Assembly (NCBI RefSeq): GCF_003576645.1
Contig: NC_044917.1
Location: forward strand, 23,205,859-23,269,858
Origin: Ipomoea triloba
Lineage: Eukaryota; Streptophyta; Magnoliopsida; Solanales; Convolvulaceae
Length of the DNA: 64,000 nt
Direction of reading: 5' to 3'
Shown here: positions 1 to 12,262 of the stretch, piece after piece
Layout: every line of letters begins with the position of its first letter
Position numbering within the stretch: position 1 is the first letter of the stretch
Translations under genes and position numbers: made by a program
Notes under the pieces: model-generated
Databases searched by the model: none
What the model was told of the DNA's origin: nothing
The model's input: the letters and a program-made list of their open reading frames with translations, nothing else

Positions 1-2277
1 AGATTTCTGTGATGATCTTCATGTTGATAATGATGCTGAGGGTACTGGTCAATCTGTGTTTGAACCTCGAGAGGAGACTCGAGAAGTTGAAGGTACTGGG
101 ATCAGTGATCCAGTACAGGGTGATATGTGGAACCACGACAGGTGGTTCGAGAGATAGATGTTCCAGCAGCTGAAGCTCAGGATTACATGGTAGCTGCTGA
201 TGATCAGGGCATTGTGGTCAGGGACCCAGTGCAAAATGTTCTAAATGTTGAGTTGACACCCACTGAATCTCAGATTGATAGATCAGTTGCTCAAGTAATA
301 GCAGATGTCAGATTGGAAGATGATCTCTCGGATAATGTCGAGAGATCACTACTACAGAGGTTCTGTCTGCCGGACAGAATGATGGAGAAGAAGAGGTCAC
401 TACTCAGTTGGAAGTACCTATTCTTGATGACTTCTCTAGGGTGATCAGGTGGATCAATTGGAGAACCAGTCCTTTCACTCAACTGATGCCCAAGCAGCTG
501 AAATGGAGGCAGAAGAACAGTTTGCACTCCAGTGGTTGGGTATCTCAGCGATCCCAGCTCATCAACTCCTAGACCTGGCCACGAAACAAGAGTGTTTAAG
601 CTGAACAGTGGAAGAACTGATAAGGGTAAAGGCATAGCTGAAGAAACCGAGGTTGAGCCTGAGGAGATCCAGAACTTGATGCCCAATTTCGAGAAGATAT
701 CAGGCTCGCCACTGCCATCTCCTTGGGACAAAACATTGAATTCACGAGAGGTCCAGGAGAGACTTCTGGGGTTGCTCACGATGATATGAACGTTCTACTT
801 TTGCCACCACCTGCGTCCCACACCTCCGATTGACAACGATGAAGCTCAGACAGTTCGAGAGGTGTAGTTCCGTTGCTCACACTGCGGTTTCCCTACTGCT
901 CCTGAAATAATTATCATTCCAGACTCATCGGAGCAGACCGAAATGCAGTCCAATGAGCACTTAGAGAGATTGCCCCAAGTCCTGCTGGTTCGAGGAGTAC
1001 TGAGGAGACGATGCGACCATCGAAGGTGGAAACCGGGAAGCACCTGTCGACATTCGTCTCCAACCTCACCAGCAGATGACCCAAGTCCAGCACTGGTTCG
1101 AGAAGTGACGCTGAGGGGGAACTTCTATTGGATGGAAACCGGGAAGCGTCCAATACCGAAGAACCCTCCCGGCTGATCCAATCTCCACAGTTGCTGAAGC
1201 TGAGGCTCCAGGTTCGAGAGGTGAAGAGCAAGAAGTGATCCATCCTCAGGTGGAAACCGGAAGCGCCTGACATGGAGCTACCTTCGAGCTCTGAACCCGG
1301 TGTCCCTGTGGCTCCTCAGACACTTAATCGAGAGGTGGACTCGCAACTGCAAGTCATGGGTGGAAATCTGGAAGCACCCAAGTCCCTCCGACAAAAGGTA
1401 CATCTCGATCCTCTTCTCCTACTTCTGACTATGATCAACAGGCCGAAGAAGTCTTCATTGGCGAAGTGCGTCAATTCATGGCTGATCAATCTCAGAAGAT
1501 GGCTCAGCTCGAAAGAATACTCGTTGTTGTCCGCAATGCTGCAATGCCTGCTGCTGGCACAAGTGAATCCCAAGGCCGTCATGCCGAACTTCTCGAACAG
1601 GCAATATGGGCTGAGGATGCAGCACGGAAAGCCACTGATGAAGCTGCTGTAGCTCGAGCAGAGGCTGCAAGTGCGAGGGCTGAATTAGCCGAGATGCGAG
1701 CAGAGCTTCGAGCCTTCCAAATTCCAGTGAACTTCGACAGGATGTGATGAAGGCCATACTCGATGACCTGTCGAACCAAGTGCCTGCCCAACTTCAAGCA
1801 ATCTTCGAAGGTATGTCCATCCTCCTTTCCCGTGCTGATGATGCCAACAAAAATAAAGGGGAAAAAGAAGGAAAGGAACAAAAACCAAGAAAAGGCAGCA
1901 AGTGAACCAGCTGGACCACCTCCAAAAATACCAAGAATCATGAGCAAAGCAGTGGAGGATGCTAAACGGCAGAAAACCTAAGGGTCCAGCGTACACTGGA
2001 AATGGAGAGAAGGAAGAAGAGGACAGAGAAAGAAGAAGAAAAAGACAGAACAACAGTCAAGAAGAAAGGAAGATAGATCTTCTCATGACAAGCTTTAAGT
2101 TTGGGAACAGAGAAGACACTGAACAAATTCTGACTCTGGAGATATTCAAGCTTCTGAAAACACTGGGATATCTACACCACAGCAATATGTCTCCAGAAGA
2201 ATGCATTGCCTGGTGGAAAGATGGAGTAATGATGGTGAGTTCGTGGGGGAAGCCTACAGGAACTACAGGCATCTAGA
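1..2277 (+). pseudogene. Decayed copy of Sirevirus-type additional (env-like) ORF
   Basis: The stretch aligns by eye, block for block, with about 4301-6515 downstream: same opening bases, same Ser/Thr/Glu-rich middle, same Ala/Glu coiled-coil stretch (1470-1740) and same basic Arg/Lys-rich tail (about 1980-2080). It has many small indels, so the reading frame is broken into short pieces (127-444, 532-789, 1272-1652, 1466-1747, 1959-2276). Homology stops near 2277, before the stop codon of the better copy. It is either an older element cut by the next one or a tandem duplicate of the same ORF inside one element. No intact product is expected. Confidence 0.7.
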
Positions 2278-2346
2278 TGTCTTATGTCTCGAAGAAGGGT
2301 AGTTCGAGAGGTCACTTCGAAAGATAACAAACTGATATCTCTGAAC

Positions 2347-2458
2347 GGAGGAATAAGGAGGGTTAGGGATCAATCACTCAGGGGGAAGATCCTTAACCAG
2401 ATCAAGATGGAGGAATAAGGAGGTTTAGGGATCAATCACTCAGGGGGAAGATCCTTAA
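2347..2458. repeat. 50-bp tandem repeat with 62-bp step
   Basis: A 50-bp unit starting GGAGGAATAAGG and ending in GATCCTTAA occurs at 2347-2396 and again at 2409-2458, nearly identical. It lies between the broken ORF copy and the leader of the next ORF copy. Two TTCGAGAGGT words (near 2304 and 2482) flank it. Confidence 0.75.
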
Positions 2459-2545
2459 ACTCATTTGGAAACAGTTCACCTTCGAGAGGTCAAACTGATG
2501 GGTTCAACATAAGTGGAACGGTTATTTTAGCCACGTGGTCACCGG

Positions 2546-2803
2546 TTACTGACGGTTTTCCATATTTAAAAATCTTTTCTTGATAAGTGGGAGCATGCTC
2601 ATATAGTTATTATCCTTAATACCCCACTATCCTGAACCTAAAACCGCCCTGTATATTACCAAAAATACCCTTANTTACTGACGGTTTTCCATATTTAAAA
2701 ATCTTTTCTTGATAAGTGGGAGCATGCTCATATAGTTATTATCCTTTAATACCCCACTATCCTGAACCTAAAACCGCCCTGTATATTACCAAAAATACCC
2801 TTA
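2546..2803. repeat. False-looking duplication across a single N (2674)
   Basis: Bases 2546-2673 are repeated from 2675 to about 2803 with one inserted T, and a single N at 2674 separates the copies. This is the pattern expected when two overlapping contigs are joined without merging the overlap. Confidence 0.8.
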
Positions 2804-3264
2804 CCTTTTTTATATACGCTGACCGTTATTAGGGGTATTTCTGACCTTTTACTTCTTTAAAATTAACCGGTATCCTTCCTCGGATCAAATATTCAACCCT
2901 ACCCGTGTATCCAACCCGAATCCACATGATATAAAACCCAAACCCTTCTTCGTTACCCGGATTCAAGCCAAAACCGTTTACCCAAAATCCCCAAATCCTA
3001 AACGCTGTNCCCACTATCCTGAACCTAAAACCGCCCTGTATATTACCAAAAATACCCTTACCTTTTTATATACGCTGACCGTTATTAGGGGTATTTCTGA
3101 CCTTTTACTTCTTTAAAATTAACCGGTATCCTTCCTCGGATCAAATATTCAACCCTACCCGTGTATCCAACCCGAATCCACATGATATAAAACCCAAACC
3201 CTTCTTCGTTACCCGGATTCAAGCCAAAACCGTTTACCCAAAATCCCCAAATCCTAAACGCTGT
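2753..3264. repeat. False-looking duplication across a single N (3009)
   Basis: Bases 2753-3008 recur from 3010 to about 3264, joined by one N at 3009. The block is the AT-rich leader of the following ORF and holds a TATATA-like word (about 2810, repeated near 3066). Only one copy is likely to exist in the genome. Confidence 0.8.
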
Positions 3265-3297
3265 ACACATTCCCTCCAAAACATCTAACCTTCATCA

Positions 3298-6200
3298 ATG
3301 GCGTCCGAAACTTCAACATCAACCTCATCTTCCGAAGCCTACCAAAAGGAGCTGCGACACATTCGCACGCAAATCAAACAAGTCAAGGCAGGAAGCATCC
3401 TTGACAAAAATGGCTTCATCACGAACTCTTCAAATCCAAAAATGGCAGAAAAGGTCCTGAAGAAGTTTGAGAAAGCAGGACTGGTGAAATACATGACACA
3501 TGACTACCGGACCATTCACCCCCTCGACTTCACAGAATGGTTCGCGAATGCCAAGGTCACGAAAGGGAAAATCGAAAGCCGATTCAATGAATTTCCCATC
3601 ACAACCTCCGTAGGTGACCTCCGAGCGGCATTCGATTTCGCGTCAACGGAGGACGCAGTCAAGCANNNNNNNNNNNNNNNNNNNNNNNNNNNNNNNNNNN
3701 NNNNNNNNNNNNNNNNNNNNNNNNNNNNNNNNNNNNNNNNNNNNNNNNNNNNNNNNNNNNNNNNNNNNNNNNNNNNNNNNNNNNNNNNNNNNNNNNNNNN
3801 NNNNNNNNNNNNNNNNNNNNNNNNNNNNNNNNNNNNNNNNNNNNNNNNNNNNNNNNNNNNNNNNNNNNNNNNNNNNNNNNNNNNNNNNNNNNNNNNNNNN
3901 NNNNNNNNNNNNNNNNNNNNNNNNNNNNNNNNNNNNNNTTTGAACTGAGGGAAGGGCGAGAGATTCATCGGAATACCTATATGGGTAGGACGAAATCTCA
4001 AGTCCCCAAGGCTAAAGGTGTTAAGGCTGCACCTTCTCCCTCACAGCCAAAAGGAAGGGGCAAAAGGAAAGCCCCAGCCAAGGAAAAAGACTCTGATGAT
4101 GAGCCTTTGGACACTCTGGTCAAGAGAGTTGCGTTGAGAGCCAAGAGGGCCAAAATTGCTGCTGTCACCCAGATTCGAGAAGTGGCACCGTCAGTTATAC
4201 AAGTACCCTTCGAGGACAGGGCACAAGCCCAGGGGGAACCTCAGGCTACACTGGCCACTGAGGTTGAGAGAGTGCCTCCTACCAGGTCCCTGTCAAGAGA
4301 TTTCTGTGATGATCTTCATGTTGATAATGATGCTGAGGGTACTGGTCAATCTGTGTTTGAACCTCGAGAGGAGACTCGAGAAGTTGAAGGTACTGGGATC
4401 AGTGATCCAGTACAAGGGGGTGCAGAAGAACCACGAGAGATGGTTCGAGAGATAGACTGCACAGTCAGAGTGGGAGATGATCTCTTGGAGCATAGTCGAG
4501 AGATCACAGCACAGATAGACGAAGCAATCTCTGCCACTGAAATCATCTCTGATGGGCGGGATGATTTATATGAAGAAGTTTCTACTCAGTTGGCAGTGGA
4601 AACACCCACTCTTGATGACTTCTCCAGGGTGATCAGGTGGATCAATTGGAGAACCAGTTCTTTCACTCAACTAATGAGTCAAGCAGCTGAAATGGAGGCA
4701 GAAGAGCAGTTTGCACTCCAGTGGTTGGATATCTCCGAGATCCCAGCTCAACAACTGATGGATCTTGCCCACGAAACACGAGTGATGAAGCTGAACAGTG
4801 GAAGAACTGATAAGGGTAAAGGCATAGCTGAAGAAACCGAGGTTGAGCCTGAGGAGGAGAGACCTCTGGTAAAGGCATGGAAGATATCAGGCTCGCCACT
4901 GCTATGTCCTTGGGACAGACTGTAGAACATACGAGAGGTCCAGGAGAGACCTCTGGGGTTGCTCGAGATGATACTGAAACTTCAATTGCAACAGCCGCAA
5001 TCCCACTGTCCCAAGTCAGTAACTCTGCTCTGGACGAACAGGTAGCAGCTTCGAGAGGTGACTCCGAGACCTCTGAAGCACTTGAGGTGGCTCCCAACAC
5101 TGTTCTTCTTTTGCCACCACCTACGTCCACACCCTCGATTGACAACGATGAAGCTCAGATAGTTCGAGAGGGTGTAGTTCCGTTGCTCACACTGCCGGGT
5201 TTTCCTACTGCTCCTGAAATAATTATCATTCCAGACTCATCGGAGCAGACCGAAATGCAGTCCAATGAGCACTTAGAGCAGATTGCCCCAAGTCCTGCTG
5301 GTTCGAGAAGTACTGAGGAGGACGATGCGACCATCGAAGGTGGAAATCGGGAAGCGTCCAATACCGAAGAACCCTCCCCGGCTGATCCAATCTCAACAGT
5401 TGCTGAAGCTGAGGCTCCAGGTTCGAGAGGTGAAGAGCAAGAAGTGATCCATCCCTCAGGTGGAAACCAGGAAGCGCCTGACATGGAGCTACCTTCGAGC
5501 TCTGAACCCGGTGTCCCTGTGGCTCCTCAGACACTTAATCGAGAGGTGGACTCGCAACTGCAAGTCATGGGTGGAAATCTGGAAGCACCCAAGTCCCCTC
5601 CGACAAAAGGTACATCTCGATCCTCTTCTCCTACTTCTGACTATGATCAACAGGCCGAAGAAGCCTTCATTGGCGAAGTGCGTCAATTCATGGCTGATCA
5701 ATCTCAGAAGATGGCTCAGCTCGAAAGAATACTCGTTGTTGTCCGCAATGCTGCAATGCCTGCTGCTGGCACAAGTGAATCCCAAGGCCGTCATGCCGAA
5801 CTTCTCGAACAGGCAGTATGGGCTGAGGATGCAGCACGGAAAGCCACTGATGAAGCTGCTGTAGCTCGAGCAGAGGCTGCAAATGCGAGGGCTGAATTAG
5901 CCGAGATGCGAGTAGAGCTTCGAGCCTTCCAACATTCCAGTGAACTTCGACAGGATGTGATGAAGGCCATACTCGATGACCTGTCGAACCAAGTGCCTGC
6001 CCAACTTCAAGCAATCTTTGAAGGTATGTCCATCCTCCTTTCCCGTGCTGATGATGCCACCAAGGGGGAAAATAAAGGGAAAAAGAAGAAGGGGGAAAAT
6101 ACAACAGGCAAGAAAAGGGCAGCAAGTGAACCAGCTGGACCTCCTCCGAAAATACCAAGAATTATGATCAAAGCAGTGGAGGATGCTAAACGAGCAGAAA

Positions 6201-6601
6201 CTCTAAGGGTCCAGCGTACACTGGAAATGGAGAAAAGGAGAGAAGAGGACAGAGAAAGGAAAAGAAAAAGACAAGAACAACAGTCAGAAGAAGAAAGGAA
6301 GATCGACCTTGTCATGACAAACTTTAAGTTTGGGAGCAGGGAAGATTCTGAACAAAGTCTGACTCTTGAGATATTCAAGCTTCTGAAGATCACTGGGATA
6401 TCTACTCACAGCAATATGTCTCCAGAAGAATGCATTGCCTGGTGGAAAGATGGAGTAATTGATGGTGAGTTCGTGGGGGAAGCTTACAGGAACTACATGC
6501 ATCTAGATGTTACGGATGAATACATAAGCCTGGTAAATCCGAAAGACCCCATCAAGACACGAGAAGCCATCAACAAGAAGAGGAAAGCTAACAAGAAGTA
6601 A
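3298..6601 (+). CDS. Sirevirus-type additional ORF (env-like), gap and frameshift
   Basis: This long ORF lies immediately upstream of a polypurine tract and LTR, the place where Sireviruses (Ty1/copia) carry an extra, env-like ORF. The start at 3298 has a good context (ATCAATGGC) and opens with a Ser/Thr-rich MASETSTSTSSS. A 273-N gap hides about 90 codons. After it the frame runs 3939-4925 with basic patches, and the rest lies in another frame (4877-6601), so there is a frameshift in the 4877-4925 overlap. The later part has an Ala/Glu-rich coiled coil (about 5650-6000), a Lys-rich stretch, an Arg/Glu-rich helix and a charged C-terminus ending NKKRKANKK. No transmembrane segment is obvious, so env-like describes position only. 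The product is unknown and probably inactive. Confidence 0.6.
3666..3938. other. Assembly gap (273 N)
   Basis: A run of N inside the additional ORF. True length is unknown, so the frame relation of the two sides cannot be judged. Confidence 0.99.
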
Positions 6602-6876
6602 GCTCTCGTGGTCCAAACTCCATCTTATTCCAATGTATTGCTGTTTATATTGTTCTTGATCTTATTTGTTTTTGTTCAAATCTTTCTACTAAACTCAATC
6701 ATGTAAACATTCCCTTAATCTTAAATATATATATCTTCTGCTGGGGGTGTTGCGTGAGTTTGCTTATTCATGCTTTAGTAGAATAGTTGTTAAACTTACC
6801 GTATGCGCTGAAAATAAAATCAATGATCCTTTCTTGCTAATCAGCCATACAAGTAAGTGTAAGTGTTGGCATCATC

Positions 6877-6890
6877 AAAAAGGGGGAAAT
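6877..6890 (+). other. Polypurine tract of Sirevirus-like element (first copy)
   Basis: The purine run AAAAAGGGGGAAAT abuts the LTR start TGTTAGGAAC at 6891. A G-rich purine run ending in AAAT next to TGTTRG is the usual plus-strand priming site layout of plant Ty1/copia elements. Confidence 0.8.
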
Positions 6891-7067
6891 TGTTAGGAAC
6901 ATCATGTAATAGGTTTTGATGATACCAACTGTTAAGTAGAAATCCCCAAGTCTCGACACATAGGCAGAACGTTGTAAGTTCGACAAGTAAACCAAGAGCG
7001 AAAATACAACCGGGTAACTTTGAGCTCAACTCGGAAAATATTTTAGCTTGAAGTAAACTTGTTTGAA
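6891..7067 (+). mobile_element. First 177 bp of Sirevirus LTR, cut by assembly join
   Basis: Begins TGTTAGGAACATCATG and contains the TTTTGATGATACC word common near the 5' end of Sirevirus LTRs. It stops at the single N at 7068 and continues in reality with the sequence seen from about 8870 onward. Confidence 0.8.
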
Positions 7068-7068
7068 N

Positions 7069-8407
7069 CAATGAGCACTTAGAGCAGATTGCCCCAAGTC
7101 CTGCTGGTTCGAGAAGTACTGAGGAGGACGATGCGACCATCGAAGGTGGAAATCGGGAAGCGTCCAATACCGAAGAACCCTCCCCGGCTGATCCAATCTC
7201 AACAGTTGCTGAAGCTGAGGCTCCAGGTTCGAGAGGTGAAGAGCAAGAAGTGATCCATCCCTCAGGTGGAAACCAGGAAGCGCCTGACATGGAGCTACCT
7301 TCGAGCTCTGAACCCGGTGTCCCTGTGGCTCCTCAGACACTTAATCGAGAGGTGGACTCGCAACTGCAAGTCATGGGTGGAAATCTGGAAGCACCCAAGT
7401 CCCCTCCGACAAAAGGTACATCTCGATCCTCTTCTCCTACTTCTGACTATGATCAACAGGCCGAAGAAGCCTTCATTGGCGAAGTGCGTCAATTCATGGC
7501 TGATCAATCTCAGAAGATGGCTCAGCTCGAAAGAATACTCGTTGTTGTCCGCAATGCTGCAATGCCTGCTGCTGGCACAAGTGAATCCCAAGGCCGTCAT
7601 GCCGAACTTCTCGAACAGGCAGTATGGGCTGAGGATGCAGCACGGAAAGCCACTGATGAAGCTGCTGTAGCTCGAGCAGAGGCTGCAAATGCGAGGGCTG
7701 AATTAGCCGAGATGCGAGTAGAGCTTCGAGCCTTCCAACATTCCAGTGAACTTCGACAGGATGTGATGAAGGCCATACTCGATGACCTGTCGAACCAAGT
7801 GCCTGCCCAACTTCAAGCAATCTTTGAAGGTATGTCCATCCTCCTTTCCCGTGCTGATGATGCCACCAAGGGGGAAAATAAAGGGAAAAAGAAGAAGGGG
7901 GAAAATACAACAGGCAAGAAAAGGGCAGCAAGTGAACCAGCTGGACCTCCTCCGAAAATACCAAGAATTATGATCAAAGCAGTGGAGGATGCTAAACGAG
8001 CAGAAACTCTAAGGGTCCAGCGTACACTGGAAATGGAGAAAAGGAGAGAAGAGGACAGAGAAAGGAAAAGAAAAAGACAAGAACAACAGTCAGAAGAAGA
8101 AAGGAAGATCGACCTTGTCATGACAAACTTTAAGTTTGGGAGCAGGGAAGATTCTGAACAAAGTCTGACTCTTGAGATATTCAAGCTTCTGAAGATCACT
8201 GGGATATCTACTCACAGCAATATGTCTCCAGAAGAATGCATTGCCTGGTGGAAAGATGGAGTAATTGATGGTGAGTTCGTGGGGGAAGCTTACAGGAACT
8301 ACATGCATCTAGATGTTACGGATGAATACATAAGCCTGGTAAATCCGAAAGACCCCATCAAGACACGAGAAGCCATCAACAAGAAGAGGAAAGCTAACAA
8401 GAAGTAA
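7069..8407 (+). pseudogene. Second copy of the additional-ORF C-terminal half (assembly duplicate)
   Basis: Matches 5263-6601 at the protein level, including the coiled coil and the terminal NKKRKANKK. It begins directly at the single N without a start region. It should not be counted as a separate gene. Confidence 0.75.
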
Positions 8408-8682
8408 GCTCTCGTGGTCCAAACTCCATCTTATTCCAATGTATTGCTGTTTATATTGTTCTTGATCTTATTTGTTTTTGTTCAAATCTTTCTACTAAAC
8501 TCAATCATGTAAACATTCCCTTAATCTTAAATATATATATCTTCTGCTGGGGGTGTTGCGTGAGTTTGCTTATTCATGCTTTAGTAGAATAGTTGTTAAA
8601 CTTACCGTATGCGCTGAAAATAAAATCAATGATCCTTTCTTGCTAATCAGCCATACAAGTAAGTGTAAGTGTTGGCATCATC

Positions 8683-8696
8683 AAAAAGGGGGAAAT
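8683..8696 (+). other. Polypurine tract of Sirevirus-like element (second copy)
   Basis: Same purine run as at 6877-6890, directly before the LTR beginning at 8697. Confidence 0.8.
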
Positions 8697-9396
8697 TGTT
8701 AGGAACATCATGTAATAGGTTTTGATGATACCAACTGTTAAGTAGAAATCCCCAAGTCTCGACACATAGGCAGAACGTTGTAAGTTCGACAAGTAAACCA
8801 AGAGCGAAAATACAACCGGGTAACTTTGAGCTCAACTCGGAAATTATTTTCGCTTGAAGTAAACTTGTTANCATCCAGTTCGAGACATAAGCAGAGTTCG
8901 AGAGGTAGAGCTCTCGATGCTTGGGTTCGAGACATCAAACAATCGAGACATCAACCTTGGTCTCGATAAACTGACACTTCTCCAGTAATGCTGAATGACA
9001 GTCAGGAAGCATACTTAAAGTTTGGAGAAGAAGAATATCATGGAGATAGAATAATGAAGAGGTGCCGAACGTGAGTTTTCAAAATGGACGGAAATGGATG
9101 ACACATCAGATTTCCACCACAAACGGTCAAAAGGTACACCAATCCAAAGTCGGTCTTATTCCCTAAAACGAGGATCAATGGGAATTTAAAAAGAGTAACT
9201 TTTACCAAAAGTAGCAAGTGGAGCATGGACTCAAGAAAGTGGATTATGGAATATCCACTATCAAACAAAAGGTTCAAGTTACAAGACCACCACTCCATGA
9301 AGAATGCTGAAAAGATGCAAGTCCCATACACATCATGGGAGACAAATTTCAAACGGAATAATTTTCCCTCCAACGGAATTATTCCTCAAACTCTCA

Positions 9397-9405
9397 TATA
9401 TAAGG
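9397..9405 (+). promoter_or_regulatory. TATA box of Sirevirus LTR
   Basis: TATATAAGG sits about 700 bp into the LTR. It is conserved in the second LTR copy at 62924-62932. Just upstream, the word CGGAAT(A/T)ATT occurs twice about 20 bp apart in both copies. Confidence 0.7.
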
Positions 9406-9689
9406 GCGTGAAGACACAGAGAGGCAACAGAGTTGGAAAATTCGAAAGAGGTGTCTGATTCAAACGTTCAAGTGCAAGTGCTAAATTTGGAATATCATCC
9501 TGATATTCAAAAACAGCGAGAAAACACATCTTAGTGTTTGAGAGAGTTACATAGCTTAAACTGCTACACATCTAGAAGGTGACCGAAGCTGCTCTACATC
9601 AAAGTTTATTCAACGATAGCTTGTGGTCAGATTGGAGCTTGTTACATTCAACTGTGACAACCAAAAGTCCTTGCTTTGGATTAAGCAAG

Positions 9690-9965
9690 AGAGGCGGAGT
9701 AACCTGGCAGCTGTCTAGTGAAGATCCTGAGGCTTGAGGCGGGCTTGGTGATCAAAGCTCAAGTGCTCGAGAGGTGGAGTAACTGGAAGCGGGGAGAAAA
9801 ACCTTGGAGAGGCGGAGTAACCTGTGAGCTGTCTTGTGAAGATCCTGAGGCTTGAGGCGGGCTTGGTGATCAAAGCTCAAGTGCTCGATAGGTGGAGTAA
9901 CAAGAAGCGGGGCGAAAAACCTGAGGCTTGAGGCGGGCTTCGTGATCAAAGCTCAAGCGCTCGAT
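9690..9965 (+). repeat. 118-bp tandem repeat inside the LTR, about 2.5 units
   Basis: Units begin near GAGGCGGAGTAACCTG and include GAGGCTTGAGGCGGGCTTGG and GATCAAAGCTCAAG. Two units plus a partial third are present here. The homologous place in the LTR at 62082 has about five. Confidence 0.85.
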
Positions 9966-10330
9966 ATTGTACTAAAAAGGGAAGTTTTTAGTGCAATCCT
10001 TCCAGGGAGTTTCTAGAAGAAGAGTGGACGTAGGCGGGTTGGCCGAACCACTTAAAAATCTCTCTCGCATTTACTTTCTGTATTTATCTCTCGCTAACCT
10101 CTCGATTGCACTGCACATAAACACACCTCTCGAACTAACTCAAACTCGTGCTAACTAAAAGGGGATAACATTTCCGCTGCGCATAAAACTTTGTCTTCTC
10201 CTCGTGAGGTATCGAACCTAAACATCCTAAGTTCAATACACACGAGAGGTTGAAAAGATTTGCAAAATCTTATACAAGTCTATTCACCCCCCCCCTTCTA
10301 GACTTGTACCCCATCCCCTTGGGACCAACA

Positions 10331-11531
10331 CACGTATATACATGCATCTCAAAGAAAGCAAAAGATTGTCACCTTTTTTTACTTGGGCGCATGACTTACA
10401 ACTTGTTTAAAATCTCTATGTTTTAAAAAAAAATCGTGTAAAAGTACACGTATATCCGCACACCTCAAAGAAAGCAAAAGATTATCAACTTTTTTACGCA
10501 TATATCCATAGCTCAAACCAAGCAAAAGATTTCCAATTTTTTTAATCTCTCTTTACGTGAGCTGAAGGTTAATACATACAGAAAAAAAATATTATTCATC
10601 TTCCTACTTGATAATTTTTTTTTTCAAAACAGGTTATTGATCAAGTGATCTGTTGCTCATTTGTTTGAGTCAATTTCGATAGCCGCACTTCTCAAACTGT
10701 GAGTTAAAAATTACACCTTTGCACACCTATTTTAATTGTAAAAACTAATTTCTATTCTTACAAAATTATTTATATTTATATTCATTTATGCTTATTTATT
10801 TATTTATGTCGCATTTAGCCATTTAGGTGGAATTTAGTTTGCTTCTCAGCAAATATTGAGCAAGTTATCTACTACTCATTTGTTTAATAATTTAAACCCC
10901 TACAACAAACAACAATAAAGACAATTAATTATGAAAGTTCATATATGAATTTCAATAATGCTATGATACTTGATACAAATTTAATGCACAAGTCCAAAGT
11001 TTACATATAACGTATGGAAGTTAATTCATCATTATTGATATAACAACAGTTATCCCATTAGTAAACAAAAACATTAGTCTATCAAATAGACAAGAACTAA
11101 GCATATAAATTTACCAATTCAAATATGCATTCTAAGATTCTAATAAAATTGATAAAAGAAAAGGAAACCGTTATTGAAAAAGATATAGTACAAACTCTAA
11201 AAGCATATAAACTCAAAAAACTCACAAGGCATATAATAGAGACTATGAAAGCCAGTCAATCCCAAAAAATCATAAATTCAAGATTCAAGTCTTTGACAAT
11301 TAATAGTATATTAAAAATCCATAAATTCGTAAAACAAAAAAAAAATTTAAGTCAATTTTATTTTATTTTTTCTTTTTTCATAATTTAAGATTTTCACACT
11401 ATATTTATGAAGAAACAATCTTCAAAGCACCACATCGGTTTTAAGATTGAAAGGAAAAACTGTATCCGTATATCCATTCTTCTAATAGATCGCGACAGAA
11501 AATAGTAGGAGAGTACTGTAAATAAATCAAT
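10331..11531. other. AT-rich flank of the LTR, no gene seen
   Basis: Low-complexity AT-rich DNA with T- and A-runs and ATTTATTT words. The only open frame (11125-11388, 87 codons, Lys/Ile/Asn-rich) looks like chance in AT-rich sequence. The same sequence is repeated at 12263-13463. Confidence 0.6.
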
Positions 11532-11532
11532 N

Positions 11533-12262
11533 AAAGTTTATTCAACGATAGCTTGTGGTCAGATTGGAGCTTGTTACATTCAACTGTGACAACCAAAAGT
11601 CCTTGCTTTGGATTAAGCAAGAGAGGCGGAGTAACCTGGCAGCTGTCTAGTGAAGATCCTGAGGCTTGAGGCGGGCTTGGTGATCAAAGCTCAAGTGCTC
11701 GAGAGGTGGAGTAACTGGAAGCGGGGAGAAAAACCTTGGAGAGGCGGAGTAACCTGTGAGCTGTCTTGTGAAGATCCTGAGGCTTGAGGCGGGCTTGGTG
11801 ATCAAAGCTCAAGTGCTCGATAGGTGGAGTAACAAGAAGCGGGGCGAAAAACCTGAGGCTTGAGGCGGGCTTCGTGATCAAAGCTCAAGCGCTCGATATT
11901 GTACTAAAAAGGGAAGTTTTTAGTGCAATCCTTCCAGGGAGTTTCTAGAAGAAGAGTGGACGTAGGCGGGTTGGCCGAACCACTTAAAAATCTCTCTCGC
12001 ATTTACTTTCTGTATTTATCTCTCGCTAACCTCTCGATTGCACTGCACATAAACACACCTCTCGAACTAACTCAAACTCGTGCTAACTAAAAGGGGATAA
12101 CATTTCCGCTGCGCATAAAACTTTGTCTTCTCCTCGTGAGGTATCGAACCTAAACATCCTAAGTTCAATACACACGAGAGGTTGAAAAGATTTGCAAAAT
12201 CTTATACAAGTCTATTCACCCCCCCCCTTCTAGACTTGTACCCCATCCCCTTGGGACCAACA
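11533..12262 (+). mobile_element. Duplicate of Sirevirus LTR 3' part (assembly copy)
   Basis: Identical to 9601-10330, ending in the same GGGACCAACA terminus. It belongs to the duplication joined at 11532 and is unlikely to be an independent insertion. Confidence 0.8.

Larger units (their letters stand above)
5263..8870. repeat. 1.8-kb duplication across a single N (7068)
   Basis: Bases 5263-7067 (ORF 3' half, polypurine tract, LTR start) are repeated as 7069-8870 with an offset of exactly 1806 bp and near identity. One N at 7068 joins the copies. The second copy starts mid-codon with no leader, and differences are confined to the last tens of bases before each N. An uncollapsed contig overlap is more likely than a biological tandem duplication. 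Confidence 0.85.
8697..10330 (+). mobile_element. 3' LTR of Sirevirus-like Ty1/copia element
   Basis: Starts TGTTAGG and ends CCAACA at 10330, the inverted TG..CA termini of an LTR. A related copy occurs at 62082-64000. Comparison shows that about 150 bp is missing at the single N at 8871. Visible parts: a region rich in TTCGAGA and CTCTCGA words (8878-8975), a TATA box at 9397, a 118-bp tandem repeat (about 9690-9950) and a poly(C) stretch near 10288. The base order after 10330 is unrelated AT-rich DNA. The 5' partner of the element is outside the window, so no target-site duplication can be tested. Confidence 0.85.

Noticed and set aside
11125..11388. 87-codon Lys/Ile-rich open frame (and its copy at 13057-13320)
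   Set aside because: Composition follows the AT-rich DNA, there is no family resemblance, and the copy is an assembly duplicate.
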